DNA of 64,000 nucleotides from Methylobacterium sp. J-068 (GCF_022829445.1 NZ_JAKSXY010000047.1:91161-155160); one strand, 5' to 3'. Positions 9,265 to 21,500 are shown, counted from the stretch's first letter. Notes: generated by a model not told the origin, from the letters alone. Made by a program: numbers and translations.

Positions 9265-10539
9265 TCAGGCGGCGGACGGGGCTCGCGCGGGACGATAGAC
9301 GCCCATCGGCTCGGCGAACCCGTCGAGCACGTGCTCGCCGAGCGGCTCGGGCATGTCCCAGAGGAAGTCGACGAAGGGCTTCGACATCAGGATCGGTTCG
9401 CCCAGCGTCCGGTTCAGGCGCGCGACGCGGCTCGCGAGGTTCACGTCGCGGCCGATCACCGTGAAATCGAGGCGGGCGCCGGAGCCGACATTCCCGTAGG
9501 CCGCCTCCCCATGGTGGAGCGCGATGCCGGCCGCCACCGGGTTGGCGAAGCGGCCCAAAGCGTTGGCTTCGTCCAGGGCCTGCATGGCGCTCTGCGCGGC
9601 CGTGAGCGCGCCCTTGGCGGCGCCCCCCAGATCGTCCCCCGGCTCGCGAAAGATCGCCAGGAGACCGTCGCCGAGATACTTCAGCACTTCGCCGCCCTCG
9701 CGCTCGATGGCCGGCACGAGGCAGTCGAAAAAGATGTTGAGGAGGTCCACCGCCTCCTCGGGCGTCATGTCGGCGGAGATGCGGGTGTAGTCGCGCATGT
9801 CGGCGAACAGGATCGCCGAGCGGATGCGCTGCACGTGGCCGCGCCGGATAGAGCCGCCGAGAATCGCCTTGTGCGGCTCGTCGCCAACATAGATCCGCAG
9901 GACGTGGTCGAGCTGCTTGTTGACGCTGCGCATCTCCATCACGGCGGCGAGCGTCGGCATGACGAAACGCATGATCGCCACGTCCTCGTCGCGGAAGCCG
10001 GCATCGGAGCGCGTGGCGAAGGAGATGCCGTTGCGCGTGCCGTTGGTGAAGAACAGCGGCGCGACGATGTAGTGCCGATAGCTCTCCGCCTTGAGGTCGG
10101 GAATCACCGCGTAGGCATCGTCCGGCGTCTCGGCGAGGTCGAGAAACAACCACTCGCCGGTTTCGTGGACCCGGAAGAACGGGCTCTCGCGATAGGCCTT
10201 CTCGGAAGCCTCCCCGTGCGGGAACAGCCGCACCGTGGAGCCGGCCTCGCGCGTCCAGAACCGGCCGACGCCGGAATACTCGGAATGCAGGGTGTCGATC
10301 GCCGTGGTCGCGCGGTCCACGGGGACGCCGAGATCGATGAGATGCTGGGCGAGGCCGGAGAGCAGATCCTCGGCCTTCGGCATCCGCGCGCCCTCGCTCA
10401 GCAGCCAGTCGCGCAAAGCCACGCATTGCTGGAGCGCACCGAACGGAACGTCGGCCGCCTCCGACCCATCGGCCTCGGCAGTAGGCGGCGGGGGCTGGGG
10501 CGGACCGCGGTCAAGCATGCTGCATAGGTGGGTCATCAT
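9265..10539 (-). CDS. Adenylate/guanylate cyclase (class III) with N-terminal sensory domain
   Basis: About 424 residues. The N-terminal two thirds resemble a GAF-like sensor. The C-terminal class III cyclase domain keeps both metal-binding aspartates (ILFADMRDYT and LKYLGDGLLAIF) and the Asn-Arg pair (RDVNLASRV) that stabilises the transition state. It should make cyclic AMP (or GMP) in the cytoplasm; no membrane helices are evident. The start is unsure: ATGs at 10539, 10536 and 10518 are possible and none has a clear ribosome binding site; the frame is open to 10617. Confidence 0.85.
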   Translation of the reverse strand: MMTHLCSMLDRGPPQPPPPTAEADGSEAADVPFGALQQCVALRDWLLSEGARMPKAEDLLSGLAQHLIDLGVPVDRATTAIDTLHSEYSGVGRFWTREAGSTVRLFPHGEASEKAYRESPFFRVHETGEWLFLDLAETPDDAYAVIPDLKAESYRHYIVAPLFFTNGTRNGISFATRSDAGFRDEDVAIMRFVMPTLAAVMEMRSVNKQLDHVLRIYVGDEPHKAILGGSIRRGHVQRIRSAILFADMRDYTRISADMTPEEAVDLLNIFFDCLVPAIEREGGEVLKYLGDGLLAIFREPGDDLGGAAKGALTAAQSAMQALDEANALGRFANPVAAGIALHHGEAAYGNVGSGARLDFTVIGRDVNLASRVARLNRTLGEPILMSKPFVDFLWDMPEPLGEHVLDGFAEPMGVYRPARAPSAA

Positions 10540-10998
10540 GGCACGCGCATCAACGGCAGGCCGCCGATCGAACGGACCGAGTGCCGTTTTCCCACCGAAA
10601 CTTCGTCTCCGGTGCATGTCGGGCCTGCCGAATGCCCCGTGATATCGCGATTATGAGTACGTTCGCGCATGACCCGGCACCAGATTATCCAAGTCGAATG
10701 CAAATCAACAGCGCTGCCCCGCGACCGTGACGTGGTGCTGGATATTGACATCGACGGATCCGGTTCGCTTGATATCACGCGGGACCGAGGATACGCGCAG
10801 GATCGAGCACGGACGGTGCCGGGTCGGGCGAAGCCGAATATTTTTCGAGAGATCCGGCGGGCGACCCAGATCCAGCGTTCCGAGGAGGTCCGCGTCGTGC
10901 TTTCCGACCCGCTCAACCGAGATTGTTTCTTTCCGCCGAAGCTTCATGTCCATGAGCAGACCGCGCGCGGCTTCTCGGCCCATGGGCAGAGCGGAGGA
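10540..10998. other. Stretch without a supported gene
   Basis: Between the cyclase start and the hypothetical gene at 10999. Both strands stay partly open here, and the plus-strand frame of the next gene extends back to 10669, but the extra 110 residues look like out-of-frame GC-rich translation. Promoters for the two divergent genes must lie here; I could not identify them convincingly. Confidence 0.4.
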
Positions 10999-11472
10999 AT
11001 GTCGCATATCCAGCGCGTGCATCTGAGCCTCGGGCAGAACTACTTCCGGTTCTGCGATAGCGATCGATTCGCGCAAGACCCGAACCGCGCGGCGGCCGGG
11101 GGCTGGTGGGCAGACTACGAAATCTTCTCGAAGGTGGCGGCGGCGGCCCGCACATCGGGCACGATGCAGGACTACGCCGCGCGTCAAGGTCAGTCCGCGC
11201 TCAGTTACGCCGCGAAGCTCTACTTCGCCATTCCCTACGAATGGGGCGATTGCGGCACCATCGTCGTCGCACGGCTCGACGCGCGCCTCGACGCGTTTCG
11301 GGGTCGCGGCCTGACCGCTTATCTGGACAAACAAGACCCGCGAGACGGAGGTGCGAAGTATACGCCGATCCAGGATGCGACCGTCTCGCAGCTCTACATT
11401 CCCGAACTGCATCGCCATTTCGGCCGGGCGTTCACGATCGTCAAGACCGGCGCAGCAGCATCCTTCCTATAG
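10999..11472 (+). CDS. Hypothetical protein
   Basis: 157 residues if started at the ATG at 10999; I do not recognise the family. The sequence looks like a real protein: it has aromatic-rich stretches (LGQNYFRFCDSDRFAQ, GGWWADYEIFSKV, KLYFAIPYEWGDCGTIVVARL) and a sensible amino-acid mix. No signal peptide, membrane segment or catalytic motif is evident. A GGAGGA sequence sits directly before the ATG but too close for an ideal ribosome binding site, so the true start may differ. A hairpin at 11512-11537 follows. An antisense open frame (11418-10705) is judged a shadow. Confidence 0.55.
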   Translation: MSHIQRVHLSLGQNYFRFCDSDRFAQDPNRAAAGGWWADYEIFSKVAAAARTSGTMQDYAARQGQSALSYAAKLYFAIPYEWGDCGTIVVARLDARLDAFRGRGLTAYLDKQDPRDGGAKYTPIQDATVSQLYIPELHRHFGRAFTIVKTGAAASFL

Positions 11473-11511
11473 AACGCTCGGACGCTGCGTGCGAGGAGAG
11501 GAAAGCGCAAC

Positions 11512-11537
11512 GCCGATCCCGCCGAGACGGGATCGGC
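11512..11537. terminator. Hairpin between convergent genes
   Basis: A perfect 10-bp inverted repeat (GCCGATCCCG and its complement) around a 6-base loop lies between the hypothetical gene and the end of rpoD. The T-run is weak on both strands, so it could be a poor intrinsic terminator serving either. Confidence 0.5.
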
Positions 11538-11621
11538 TTGGTGTCGTGATGAAAGACGCCGCCTGATCGAGGCAAGCATTCGACGAGCGCCGGACCTGAG
11601 ACGTCCAGTCCAGCGCACGCC

Positions 11622-13616
<1,995 letters not shown>

Positions 13617-13815
13617 GGTCCGCCTATGGTTGTCGTGGCAGCGTCGTGGGGGAGCGTCTCGCTCACTCCGCGTCGTCGACGCCGCAATGCATGTGATGTG
13701 CGGACCGTCGAGATGGCGGCCGCGTCGATGTCAGATCCCGGTATGCAAGCGTGACGCTTGACCGATTGTTAACCATGAGCCGCCGATGGCGGCCAAATTC
13801 GTTCGTCGCGGCGGC

Positions 13816-15735
13816 TCACGGCACCGACGTCTCATCCGCGCCCGGCACCTCTTCCTCCGCCTCCGCCCCGGCGATGACCGCCATCCGGGCCTTCACGTCG
13901 CACAGCCACGCGAAGTTCGCCTCCGTCTCGTCCTCGACCAGGGCCCGCTCAGCCAAGCGGAGTTCGCTATTTAGCGCTCCGGACTTCCGGTGCAAGATCA
14001 CGGCCTGACGCAATGCGTCTTCGAGACGCACAGGATCGGCATGCGCGTCAAGAGCTTTTGGATCCTTCTTCCGACCTAGCGCGCAGACACGTTTCGCAGC
14101 GTCCTCCAAGTTCGCTCGTGTCAGGCGTCCCTTCAGAACTGTCTGCTCTAGATCGATAGCCTCCGCGATAGCATCTAGGAGAAACGTCTGGATCAAACGC
14201 GCGTCTTCGTTCTCGAAGTCGAGATTGGAAAATTCCTCCGCCCAATCATCCAGCAAGGAGGGATGCGTCAACAGAGTGCCGACTATCATCCCCTCCCGAA
14301 GCGTTTGAGCGCCATTGAAGCCAGCCGATTGCGCCAAATGATTGCTAGCTTTGCCGTGGAAAACCGGCGAGGGCGGCGGATCGCCGGGGCGAGGGGCGCG
14401 CTGGAACGCCGGGCGCTGGCCCCCGCCGCTCCGCGGCTCCCAGGGGCCGCGTCGGCCCTGGCTCGCCTGGGGCGAGAGCGCCCGCAGCCGGCCCTCGATC
14501 TCGTCGCGGTAGAACCCCCGCACGGTCTCGTCACGGATGGAGGCGACCATCTCGCGCAGCGACTTGGCGAGGCCGGCCCGGCGCTCGGGCGTGTCGAGCG
14601 GCGCGCCGTCGGTGGCGCGCGACCACAACACCTCGACGAGCGGCCGCGCCGCGTCGAGCACGCGGTCGATGGCCGCCTTGCCCTCGGAGCGCAGGAGATC
14701 GTCGGGGTCCTGGCCCTCGGGCAGCATGGCGAAGCGCAGGGATTTGCCCGGCGTGAGGCCCGGCAGCGCGACGTCGAGGGCCTTGAAGGCCGCGCGCTGG
14801 CCGGCGCCGTCGCCGTCGAAGCACAGGATCGGCTCGTCGGCATTGCGCCAGAGGAGGCCGATCTGCTCCTCGGTGAGCGCCGTGCCGAGGCCCGCCACCG
14901 CGTTGGGATGGCCCGCCAGCGTCATGGCGATGACGTCGACGTAGCCTTCCACCGCGATGATCACGCCGCGGTCATGGGCGGGTTTGCGGGCCTGATGCAG
15001 GTTGTAGAGCAGCTGACCCTTGTGGAAGAGCGGCGTCTCCGGCGAGTTCATGTACTTCGCCTTGGCGTCCTTCTGCATCGCCCGGCCGCCGAAGGCGATG
15101 ACGCGGCCGCGCGAATCGCAGATTGGAAACATCACCCGGTCGCGGAATTTGTCGTAAGGAACGCGGATGTCCTCGCCCGCGACGAGGAGGCCGAGCTCGA
15201 CCATGAGGTCCCGGTCCACATCCTTGGCGGCGAGGAAGTCCCGCAGAGCGTAGCGGTCGCCCGGCGCGTAGCCGAGGCGGAAGCGGGTCCGGGTCTCGGG
15301 GCCGAGCTGGCGCCGGTCGAGATAGGCGCGGGCCTCGATGCCGGCGCGGCCCTTCAGCTGCTCCTCGAAGAAGGTCGCGGCCAGCTCCATGACCTCGAAG
15401 GCGCCGGCGCGCTTGGTCTCCTGCTCGCGGGCATCGGCGCTGGGCGCGGGCAGGGAGACGCCCGCCTCGGCCGCCAGCCGCTCGACGGCCTCGGGAAAGC
15501 TCAGGCCCTCCGTCTCCATCAGGAAGGTGAAGACGTCGCCGTGCTTGCCGGAGGAGAAGCAGTGGTAGAACTGCTTCTGGTCGTTCACGTAGAACGAGGG
15601 CGACTTCTCGGCGTTGAACGGCGACAGGCCGCGCCATTCGCGCCCCGCCTTCTTCAGCCGGACGCGGCGCCCCACGATGTCCGATGCGGGCAGGCGGGCG
15701 CGGATCTCTTCGAGGATGTGGGGCGGGTATCGCAC
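13816..15735 (-). CDS. dnaG: DNA primase DnaG
   Basis: About 639 residues from a GTG at 15735 (an ATG at 15765 would add ten). Makes RNA primers for replication. Order: N-terminal zinc-ribbon-like domain, TOPRIM core (VEGYVDVIAM; DGDGAGQRAA) and a C-terminal helicase-binding domain. The zinc-ribbon ligands of classical DnaG (CPFH ... CFxC) read SPFN ... CFSS here, so three of four are absent. The coding sequence between about 14365 and 13955 uses many A/T-ending codons (CAT, CAA, AAT, ATA), unlike the rest of the gene. Start choice rests on the family beginning MRYPP-like. Confidence 0.95.
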   Translation of the reverse strand: MRYPPHILEEIRARLPASDIVGRRVRLKKAGREWRGLSPFNAEKSPSFYVNDQKQFYHCFSSGKHGDVFTFLMETEGLSFPEAVERLAAEAGVSLPAPSADAREQETKRAGAFEVMELAATFFEEQLKGRAGIEARAYLDRRQLGPETRTRFRLGYAPGDRYALRDFLAAKDVDRDLMVELGLLVAGEDIRVPYDKFRDRVMFPICDSRGRVIAFGGRAMQKDAKAKYMNSPETPLFHKGQLLYNLHQARKPAHDRGVIIAVEGYVDVIAMTLAGHPNAVAGLGTALTEEQIGLLWRNADEPILCFDGDGAGQRAAFKALDVALPGLTPGKSLRFAMLPEGQDPDDLLRSEGKAAIDRVLDAARPLVEVLWSRATDGAPLDTPERRAGLAKSLREMVASIRDETVRGFYRDEIEGRLRALSPQASQGRRGPWEPRSGGGQRPAFQRAPRPGDPPPSPVFHGKASNHLAQSAGFNGAQTLREGMIVGTLLTHPSLLDDWAEEFSNLDFENEDARLIQTFLLDAIAEAIDLEQTVLKGRLTRANLEDAAKRVCALGRKKDPKALDAHADPVRLEDALRQAVILHRKSGALNSELRLAERALVEDETEANFAWLCDVKARMAVIAGAEAEEEVPGADETSVP

Positions 15736-15837
15736 GGCGGGAACCGGACCTCTGCGGCCGTCCATACTAGCCGCGATGGCTTAAGGAGTCCCCAATGCCG
15801 CTCCGCGACATCGGGGCCCCCATCCAGCCTTCGCGCT

Positions 15838-16299
15838 TCACGCCTTGGCGTTCAGCGCGTCCTTCACCAGCCCGCTCGCCTTGGCGAAGTCCATCCGGCC
15901 CGCATAGGCGCCCTTCAGGGCGGCGATGACCCGGCCCATGTCCTTCGGGCCGGCCGCGCCCGTCTCGGCCACGGCCTTGTCGATCGCCGCGCGGGTCTCG
16001 GCCTCGTCCATCTGCTGCGGCAGGAAGCCCGCGATGATCGCGACCTCGTTGCGCTCGTTCTCGGCGAGTTCGGGGCGGCCGCCCTGATCGTAGACGGCGG
16101 CCGATTCGTTGCGCTGCTTGATCATCTTCTGGAGGAGCGCCAGGATTTCCTCCTCGGAGGCGGGCTCCTTGCCGAGGCCGCGCGCCTCGATGTCCTTGTC
16201 CTTCAGGGCGGCCTGGATCATCCGGACGGTGGCGAGCTTCGCCTTGTCGCCGGCCTTCATGGCCTCCTTCATCTCGGTGGTGAGACGGGCGCGCAGCAT
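15838..16299 (-). CDS. GatB/YqeY domain protein
   Basis: 153 residues. Resembles the tail domain of the GatB amidotransferase subunit (helical, MLRARLTTEMKEAMKAGDK at the start; GFLPQQMDEAE; DMGRVIAALKGAYAGRMD at the end). The function of stand-alone YqeY proteins is not established, though tRNA-related roles are suspected. The ATG at 16299 has a CAGGAG ribosome binding site 7 bases upstream. It precedes dnaG on the same strand by about 100 bases and diverges from carA. Confidence 0.9.
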   Translation of the reverse strand: MLRARLTTEMKEAMKAGDKAKLATVRMIQAALKDKDIEARGLGKEPASEEEILALLQKMIKQRNESAAVYDQGGRPELAENERNEVAIIAGFLPQQMDEAETRAAIDKAVAETGAAGPKDMGRVIAALKGAYAGRMDFAKASGLVKDALNAKA

Positions 16300-16420
16300 G
16301 GTGTGACTCCTGAAACGGTGAACCCGAGGCGGCGGATCGATGGCGTGGTCTGCGAATTGCTGCGCGGGCGAATGGCTGCGTGAACTTCGGTTCTTGAGAC
16401 GCGCCGGCGCGAGGGCCACA

Positions 16421-16449
16421 TTGACCCAAACGCGGCACGCTCGCTATGA
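16421..16449 (+). promoter_or_regulatory. Candidate sigma-70 promoter for carA
   Basis: TTGACC at 16421-16426 and CTATGA at 16444-16449 are separated by 17 bases, a good match to the housekeeping promoter. It is about 75 bases before the carA start, in the 225-base gap between the divergent YqeY-like gene and carA. This is a sequence-based prediction only. Confidence 0.5.
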
Positions 16450-16524
16450 GCGCCGCACGACAAGCCGCCCGCACGCGCCGCTCCACGGCGCCGGGATCGG
16501 CCGGACATAAGCGAGATCACGCCG

Positions 16525-17778
16525 ATGCTGCAAGACGAAGGCGCCAAGACGTCCTTAACCCTCGCGCCCTCAAGCCAAGCACCCGCGCCCTGGGCCGAGC
16601 CCCTCGCCACCGCCCTCCTCGTCCTCGCCGACGGCACGGTGCTGGAGGGCTTCGGCATCGGGCACATCGGGATCGCCGACGGCGAGGTCTGCTTCAACAC
16701 CGCGATGACGGGCTACCAGGAGATCCTGACCGATCCGTCCTACGCGGGACAGATCGTTACCTTCACCTTTCCGCATATCGGCAACACCGGCACCAACGAC
16801 GAGGACCTCGAGAGCCTGGACGCGGCGCCGGCCTCCGGCATCCGCGGCACCGTGATCGCCTCGGCGGTCACCAACCCGTCGAACTGGCGCTCGTCGAGCC
16901 ACCTCGACGCCTGGCTGAAGGCGCGCGGCATCGTGGGCATCACCGGCGTCGACACCCGCGCGCTGACCGCCCTGATCCGCGACCACGGCATGCCGAACGC
17001 CGTCATCGCCAACGACCCGGAGGGCCGCTTCGACCGCGACGCGCTGAAGGCGCGCGCCGCCGCCCTGGCGCCGATGGAAGGTCTCGACCTCGTGCCGCCG
17101 GTGACGAGCCGCGCGCACTCGGAATGGTCGCAGACCACCTGGGGCGTGAAGACCGGCTACGGCGACCGCAAGCCCGGCACCGGCCTCAGGGTCGTGGCCA
17201 TCGATTACGGCGTGAAGCGCAACATCCTGCGCCTCCTGGCGGAAGCGGGCTGCGACGTGACCGTGGTGCCGGCCACCACCACCGCCGAGGAGATCATGGC
17301 GATGAAGCCCGACGGCGTGTTCCTGTCGAACGGCCCCGGCGATCCGGCCGCCACCGGCGAATATGCCGTCCCGGTGATCCGGGCGCTGCTCGCCGAGAAG
17401 GTGCCGACCTTCGGCATCTGCCTCGGGCACCAGCTCATGGGGTTGGCGCTCGGCGGCCGCACCGTGAAGATGGCGCAGGGGCACCACGGCGCGAACCACC
17501 CGGTGAAGGACAAGACCACCGGCAAGGTCGAGATCGTCTCGATGAACCACGGCTTCGCGGTGGACCCGGAAAGCCTGCCCGAGACCGCCCTGGAGACCCA
17601 CGTCTCGCTGTTCGACGGCTCGAATTGCGGGCTGACGCTCACCGACCGGCCGGCCTTCTCGGTGCAGCACCACCCCGAGGCCTCACCCGGCCCGCGCGAC
17701 AGCCACTACCTGTTCGAGCGCTTCGTCGCCCTGATGAAGGCGGGCAAGCCCGAGACGCTGGTCACCACCGCCGAGTGA
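16525..17778 (+). CDS. carA: Carbamoyl-phosphate synthase small subunit
   Basis: 417 residues. Class I glutamine amidotransferase subunit that hydrolyses glutamine and passes ammonia to CarB, feeding arginine and pyrimidine synthesis. The catalytic Cys is in FGICLGHQLMG, the His/Glu pair in VQHHPEASPGP. The N-terminal CarA domain starts with ATALLVLADGTVLEGFG. carB follows 765 bases later on the same strand with a small membrane protein gene between, after a strong hairpin. Confidence 0.96.
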   Translation: MLQDEGAKTSLTLAPSSQAPAPWAEPLATALLVLADGTVLEGFGIGHIGIADGEVCFNTAMTGYQEILTDPSYAGQIVTFTFPHIGNTGTNDEDLESLDAAPASGIRGTVIASAVTNPSNWRSSSHLDAWLKARGIVGITGVDTRALTALIRDHGMPNAVIANDPEGRFDRDALKARAAALAPMEGLDLVPPVTSRAHSEWSQTTWGVKTGYGDRKPGTGLRVVAIDYGVKRNILRLLAEAGCDVTVVPATTTAEEIMAMKPDGVFLSNGPGDPAATGEYAVPVIRALLAEKVPTFGICLGHQLMGLALGGRTVKMAQGHHGANHPVKDKTTGKVEIVSMNHGFAVDPESLPETALETHVSLFDGSNCGLTLTDRPAFSVQHHPEASPGPRDSHYLFERFVALMKAGKPETLVTTAE

Positions 17779-17786
17779 GACCGTGA

Positions 17787-17810
17787 GCCGGAGGCGTTCG
17801 CGCCTCCGGC
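17787..17810 (+). terminator. UUCG-loop hairpin after carA
   Basis: A perfect 10-bp stem closed by a TTCG tetraloop lies 9 bases after the carA stop. The trailing T-run is short (CTTCGGG), so termination may be partial, which would leave carA uncoupled from carB. Confidence 0.65.
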
Positions 17811-18000
17811 TTCGGGCACGCGCACGATCCGGTTGCGCCTGCCGCAGCATGAACACGTGGGACGGGAATCACAGAATGGTTCCCGTGGCGTCATAAAAAA
17901 CTCGGCATTCCCCCGCATCCCGGCGTCAACGGCGCGCTTACGACGATCCGGCGAGGATCGACGCAAGGGTGCATCCGTATCTCGGTCGGGGTTTTTCCAC

Positions 18001-18378
18001 ATGACGTTCGACGACGCGCGCGACGACTTCTCGCGCCTGCATCGCCTCTTCACGTTCCATCTCGGGATCGCGGTCAGCCTCGCCTGGATGACCGCCCTCA
18101 CCTCCGCGTGCTACGCGCCCTGGGTCCGCAACATCCGCGCGCTGATCGACCCCGCCACCGGCCTCGACCGCGTCGAGAGCACCTGGTCGTTCCTGTTCGC
18201 CCTGCCCGTGGTGATGACCCTGGCCTGGATCGGCCTTTATTTCGGGCGCGAGATGCTGCGCCGGAGCCAGACCCTCTCGAACGCCGCCCTGGAATTCGCC
18301 GCCGCCGGCTTCGTGGCCTTCGGGGTGTTCTACTTCGCGATCGATCGCGCGGTCTCGGCGCTCTATCTCGGTCTCTGA
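18001..18378 (+). CDS. Small inner-membrane protein of unknown function
   Basis: 125 residues from the ATG at 18001. Three hydrophobic segments are visible: about residues 21-40 (GIAVSLAWMTALTSACYAPW), 64-82 (SFLFALPVVMTLAWIGLYFG) and 98-115 (AGFVAFGVFYFAIDRAV). No enzymatic motif is recognised. It lies between carA and carB but is separated from carA by a hairpin, so its placement need not mean a role in carbamoyl phosphate synthesis. The frame is open to 17833 upstream but that part lacks membrane-protein character. Confidence 0.75.
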   Translation: MTFDDARDDFSRLHRLFTFHLGIAVSLAWMTALTSACYAPWVRNIRALIDPATGLDRVESTWSFLFALPVVMTLAWIGLYFGREMLRRSQTLSNAALEFAAAGFVAFGVFYFAIDRAVSALYLGL

Positions 18379-18543
18379 GGGCATCTCGCCCCCACCTCCC
18401 GGCCCGCGCGCCCTTCCAAAGGAAGCCGGCTGCGTGTAAGTGCCGGGATCAACGACAATCCACGCCGCTTGCGCCCCCTCGCTCGTGCCGCTCTTCCGGC
18501 ACCGTGCGAGGCCGGGCGCGCGTGCTTGCAGCCAAGGCGCCCG

Positions 18544-21500
18544 ATGCCGAAACGCACCGACATCTCCTCGATCCTGATCATCGGTGCGGGACCGATCGTC
18601 ATCGGTCAGGCCTGCGAGTTCGATTATTCCGGCACCCAGGCCTGCAAGGCCCTCCGCGAGGAGGGCTACCGGATCGTGCTGGTGAATTCGAACCCCGCCA
18701 CGATCATGACCGACCCGGACATGGCGGACGCGACCTATGTCGAGCCGATCACGCCCGAGATCGTCGCCAAGATCATCGAGAAGGAGCGCCACGCGATTCC
18801 GGGCGGCTTCGCGCTTCTGCCGACCATGGGCGGTCAGACCGCGCTGAACTGCGCCCTCTCGCTCAAGAAGATGGGCGTGCTGGAGAAGTTCGACGTCCAG
18901 ATGATCGGCGCCACCACCGAGGCGATCGACAAGGCCGAGGATCGCCACCTCTTCCGCGACGCGATGACCAAGATCGGCCTGGAGACGCCGAAATCGGCGC
19001 TCGCCAACGCCTCCGCCGCCAAGAAGGCCGACCGCCAGAAGTACCTCGCCGAGATCGCCCGCATCGAGGCCGCGAACGAGGGCGAGGCGCGGACCGCCGC
19101 ACTCGCCGCCTTCGAGAAGACGTGGCACAGGGGTGAATCCGAACGACGCAAGCGCTACGGCGAGCACGCCATCGGCCAGGCGCTGATCGCGCTGGCCGAG
19201 GTCGGCCTGCCGGCCATCATCCGCCCCTCCTTCACCATGGGCGGCACCGGTGGCGGCATCGCCTACAACCGGGAGGAGTTCCTCGACATCGTCGAGCGCG
19301 GCATTGACGCCTCGCCGACCAACGAGGTCCTGATCGAGGAGAGCGTCCTCGGTTGGAAGGAGTACGAGATGGAGGTCGTTCGCGACAAGAACGACAACTG
19401 CATCATCGTCTGCTCCATCGAGAACATCGATCCGATGGGCGTCCACACCGGCGATTCCATCACGGTCGCGCCGGCGCTCACGCTGACCGACAAGGAATAC
19501 CAGGTGATGCGCGACGCCTCGCTGGCGGTTCTGCGCGAGATCGGCGTCGAGACCGGCGGCTCGAACGTGCAGTTCGCCATCGACCCGGCCACCGGCCGGA
19601 TGATCGTCATCGAGATGAACCCGCGCGTCTCGCGCTCGTCGGCGCTCGCCTCGAAGGCCACGGGCTTCCCCATCGCCAAGGTCGCGGCCAAGCTGGCCGT
19701 GGGCTACACCCTCGACGAGATCGCCAACGACATCACGGGCGGCGCGACCCCGGCCTCGTTCGAGCCGTCGATCGATTACGTCGTCACCAAGATCCCGCGC
19801 TTCGCCTTCGAGAAATTCCCCGGCGCCGAACCGACGCTAACCACCGCCATGAAGTCGGTGGGCGAGGCCATGGCGATCGGGCGCTGCTTCGCCGAATCGC
19901 TCCAGAAGGCCCTGCGTTCCCTGGAGACCGGGCTGACCGGCCTCGACGAGATCGAGATCGAGGGCCTCGGCAAGGGCGACGACCACAACGCGATCAAGGC
20001 CGCGCTCGGCACCCCGACGCCGGACCGGCTGCTCAAGGTCGGTCAGGCGCTCCGCCTCGGCGTCAGCCACGAGGAGGTCCACGCCTCCTGCAAGATCGAT
20101 CCGTGGTTCCTGGAGCAGCTTCAGGCGATCATCGACCTGGAGAACCGGGTCAAGGCGCACGGCATTCCGAACACCCCCGGGGCCCTTCGCCAGCTCAAGG
20201 CCGCCGGTTTCTCCGACGCGCGTCTCGCCGTACTGGCAAAGACCGACGAGGACAGCGTCCGCGCCGCCCGCCGGACCCTGAACGTGCGCCCGGTCTTCAA
20301 GCGCATCGACACCTGTGCGGCCGAGTTCCAGGCGCCCACCGCCTACATGTACTCGACCTACGTGGCGCCCTTCGCCGGCACCGTGGTGGACGAGGCGCGC
20401 CCCTCCGAGGCCAAGAAGGTCATCATCCTCGGCGGCGGCCCGAACCGGATCGGCCAGGGCATCGAGTTCGACTATTGCTGCTGTCACGCCTGCTTCGCGC
20501 TGTCCGAGGCCGGGTACGAGACCATCATGGTCAACTGCAACCCCGAGACGGTCTCGACCGACTACGACACCTCCGACCGGCTCTACTTCGAGCCGCTGAC
20601 GCAGGAGGATGTGCTCGAAATCATCGAGACCGAACGTCAGGCCGGGACGCTCCACGGCGTCATCGTCCAGTTCGGCGGCCAGACCCCCCTGAAGCTCGCC
20701 CGCGCCCTCGAGGCCGCCGGCGTGCCGATCCTCGGCACTTCGCCCGACGCCATCGACCTCGCCGAGGACCGCGACCAGTTCAAGCGCCTCCTCGACAAGC
20801 TCGGGATGAAGCAGCCGAAGAACGGCATCGCCTATTCGGTCGAGCAGAGCCGCCTCGTCGCCGCCGATCTCGGCCTGCCCTTCGTGGTGCGTCCAAGCTA
20901 CGTGCTCGGCGGGCGCGCCATGGCGATCATCCGCGACGAAGTCCAGTTCGCCGACTACCTCCTCGACACCCTGCCGAGCCTGATCCCCTCCGACGTGAAG
21001 GCGCGCTACCCCAACGACAAGACGGGGCAGATCAACACGGTGTTGGGCAAGAACCCGCTCCTGTTCGACCGCTACCTGTCGGACGCCATCGAGATCGACG
21101 TCGATGCACTCTGCGACGGCACCGACGTGTTCATCGCCGGCATCATGGAGCACATCGAAGAGGCGGGCATCCATTCGGGCGATTCCGCCTGCTCGCTGCC
21201 CTCGCGCTCGCTCTCGCCCGAGATCATCGCCGAGCTGGAGCGCCAGACCAAGGCGATGGCGCTGGCCCTCAAGGTCGGCGGCCTGATGAACGTGCAGTAC
21301 GCGATCAAGGACGGCATGATCTACGTCCTGGAGGTGAACCCCCGCGCTTCGCGCACGGTGCCCTTCGTCGCCAAGGTGATCGGCGATCCCATCGCCAAGA
21401 TCGCCGCCCGCATCATGGCCGGCGAGTCGCTCGCGAGCTTCGGCCTGCGGACGAAGGTGCTCGACCACATCGCCGTCAAGGAGGCGGTGTTCCCCTTCGC

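Noticed and set aside
10705..11418. Minus-strand open frame over the hypothetical gene at 10999
   Set aside because: It lacks a ribosome binding site and its composition is shadow-like; the plus-strand product looks more protein-like in its C-terminal half. Not fully excluded.
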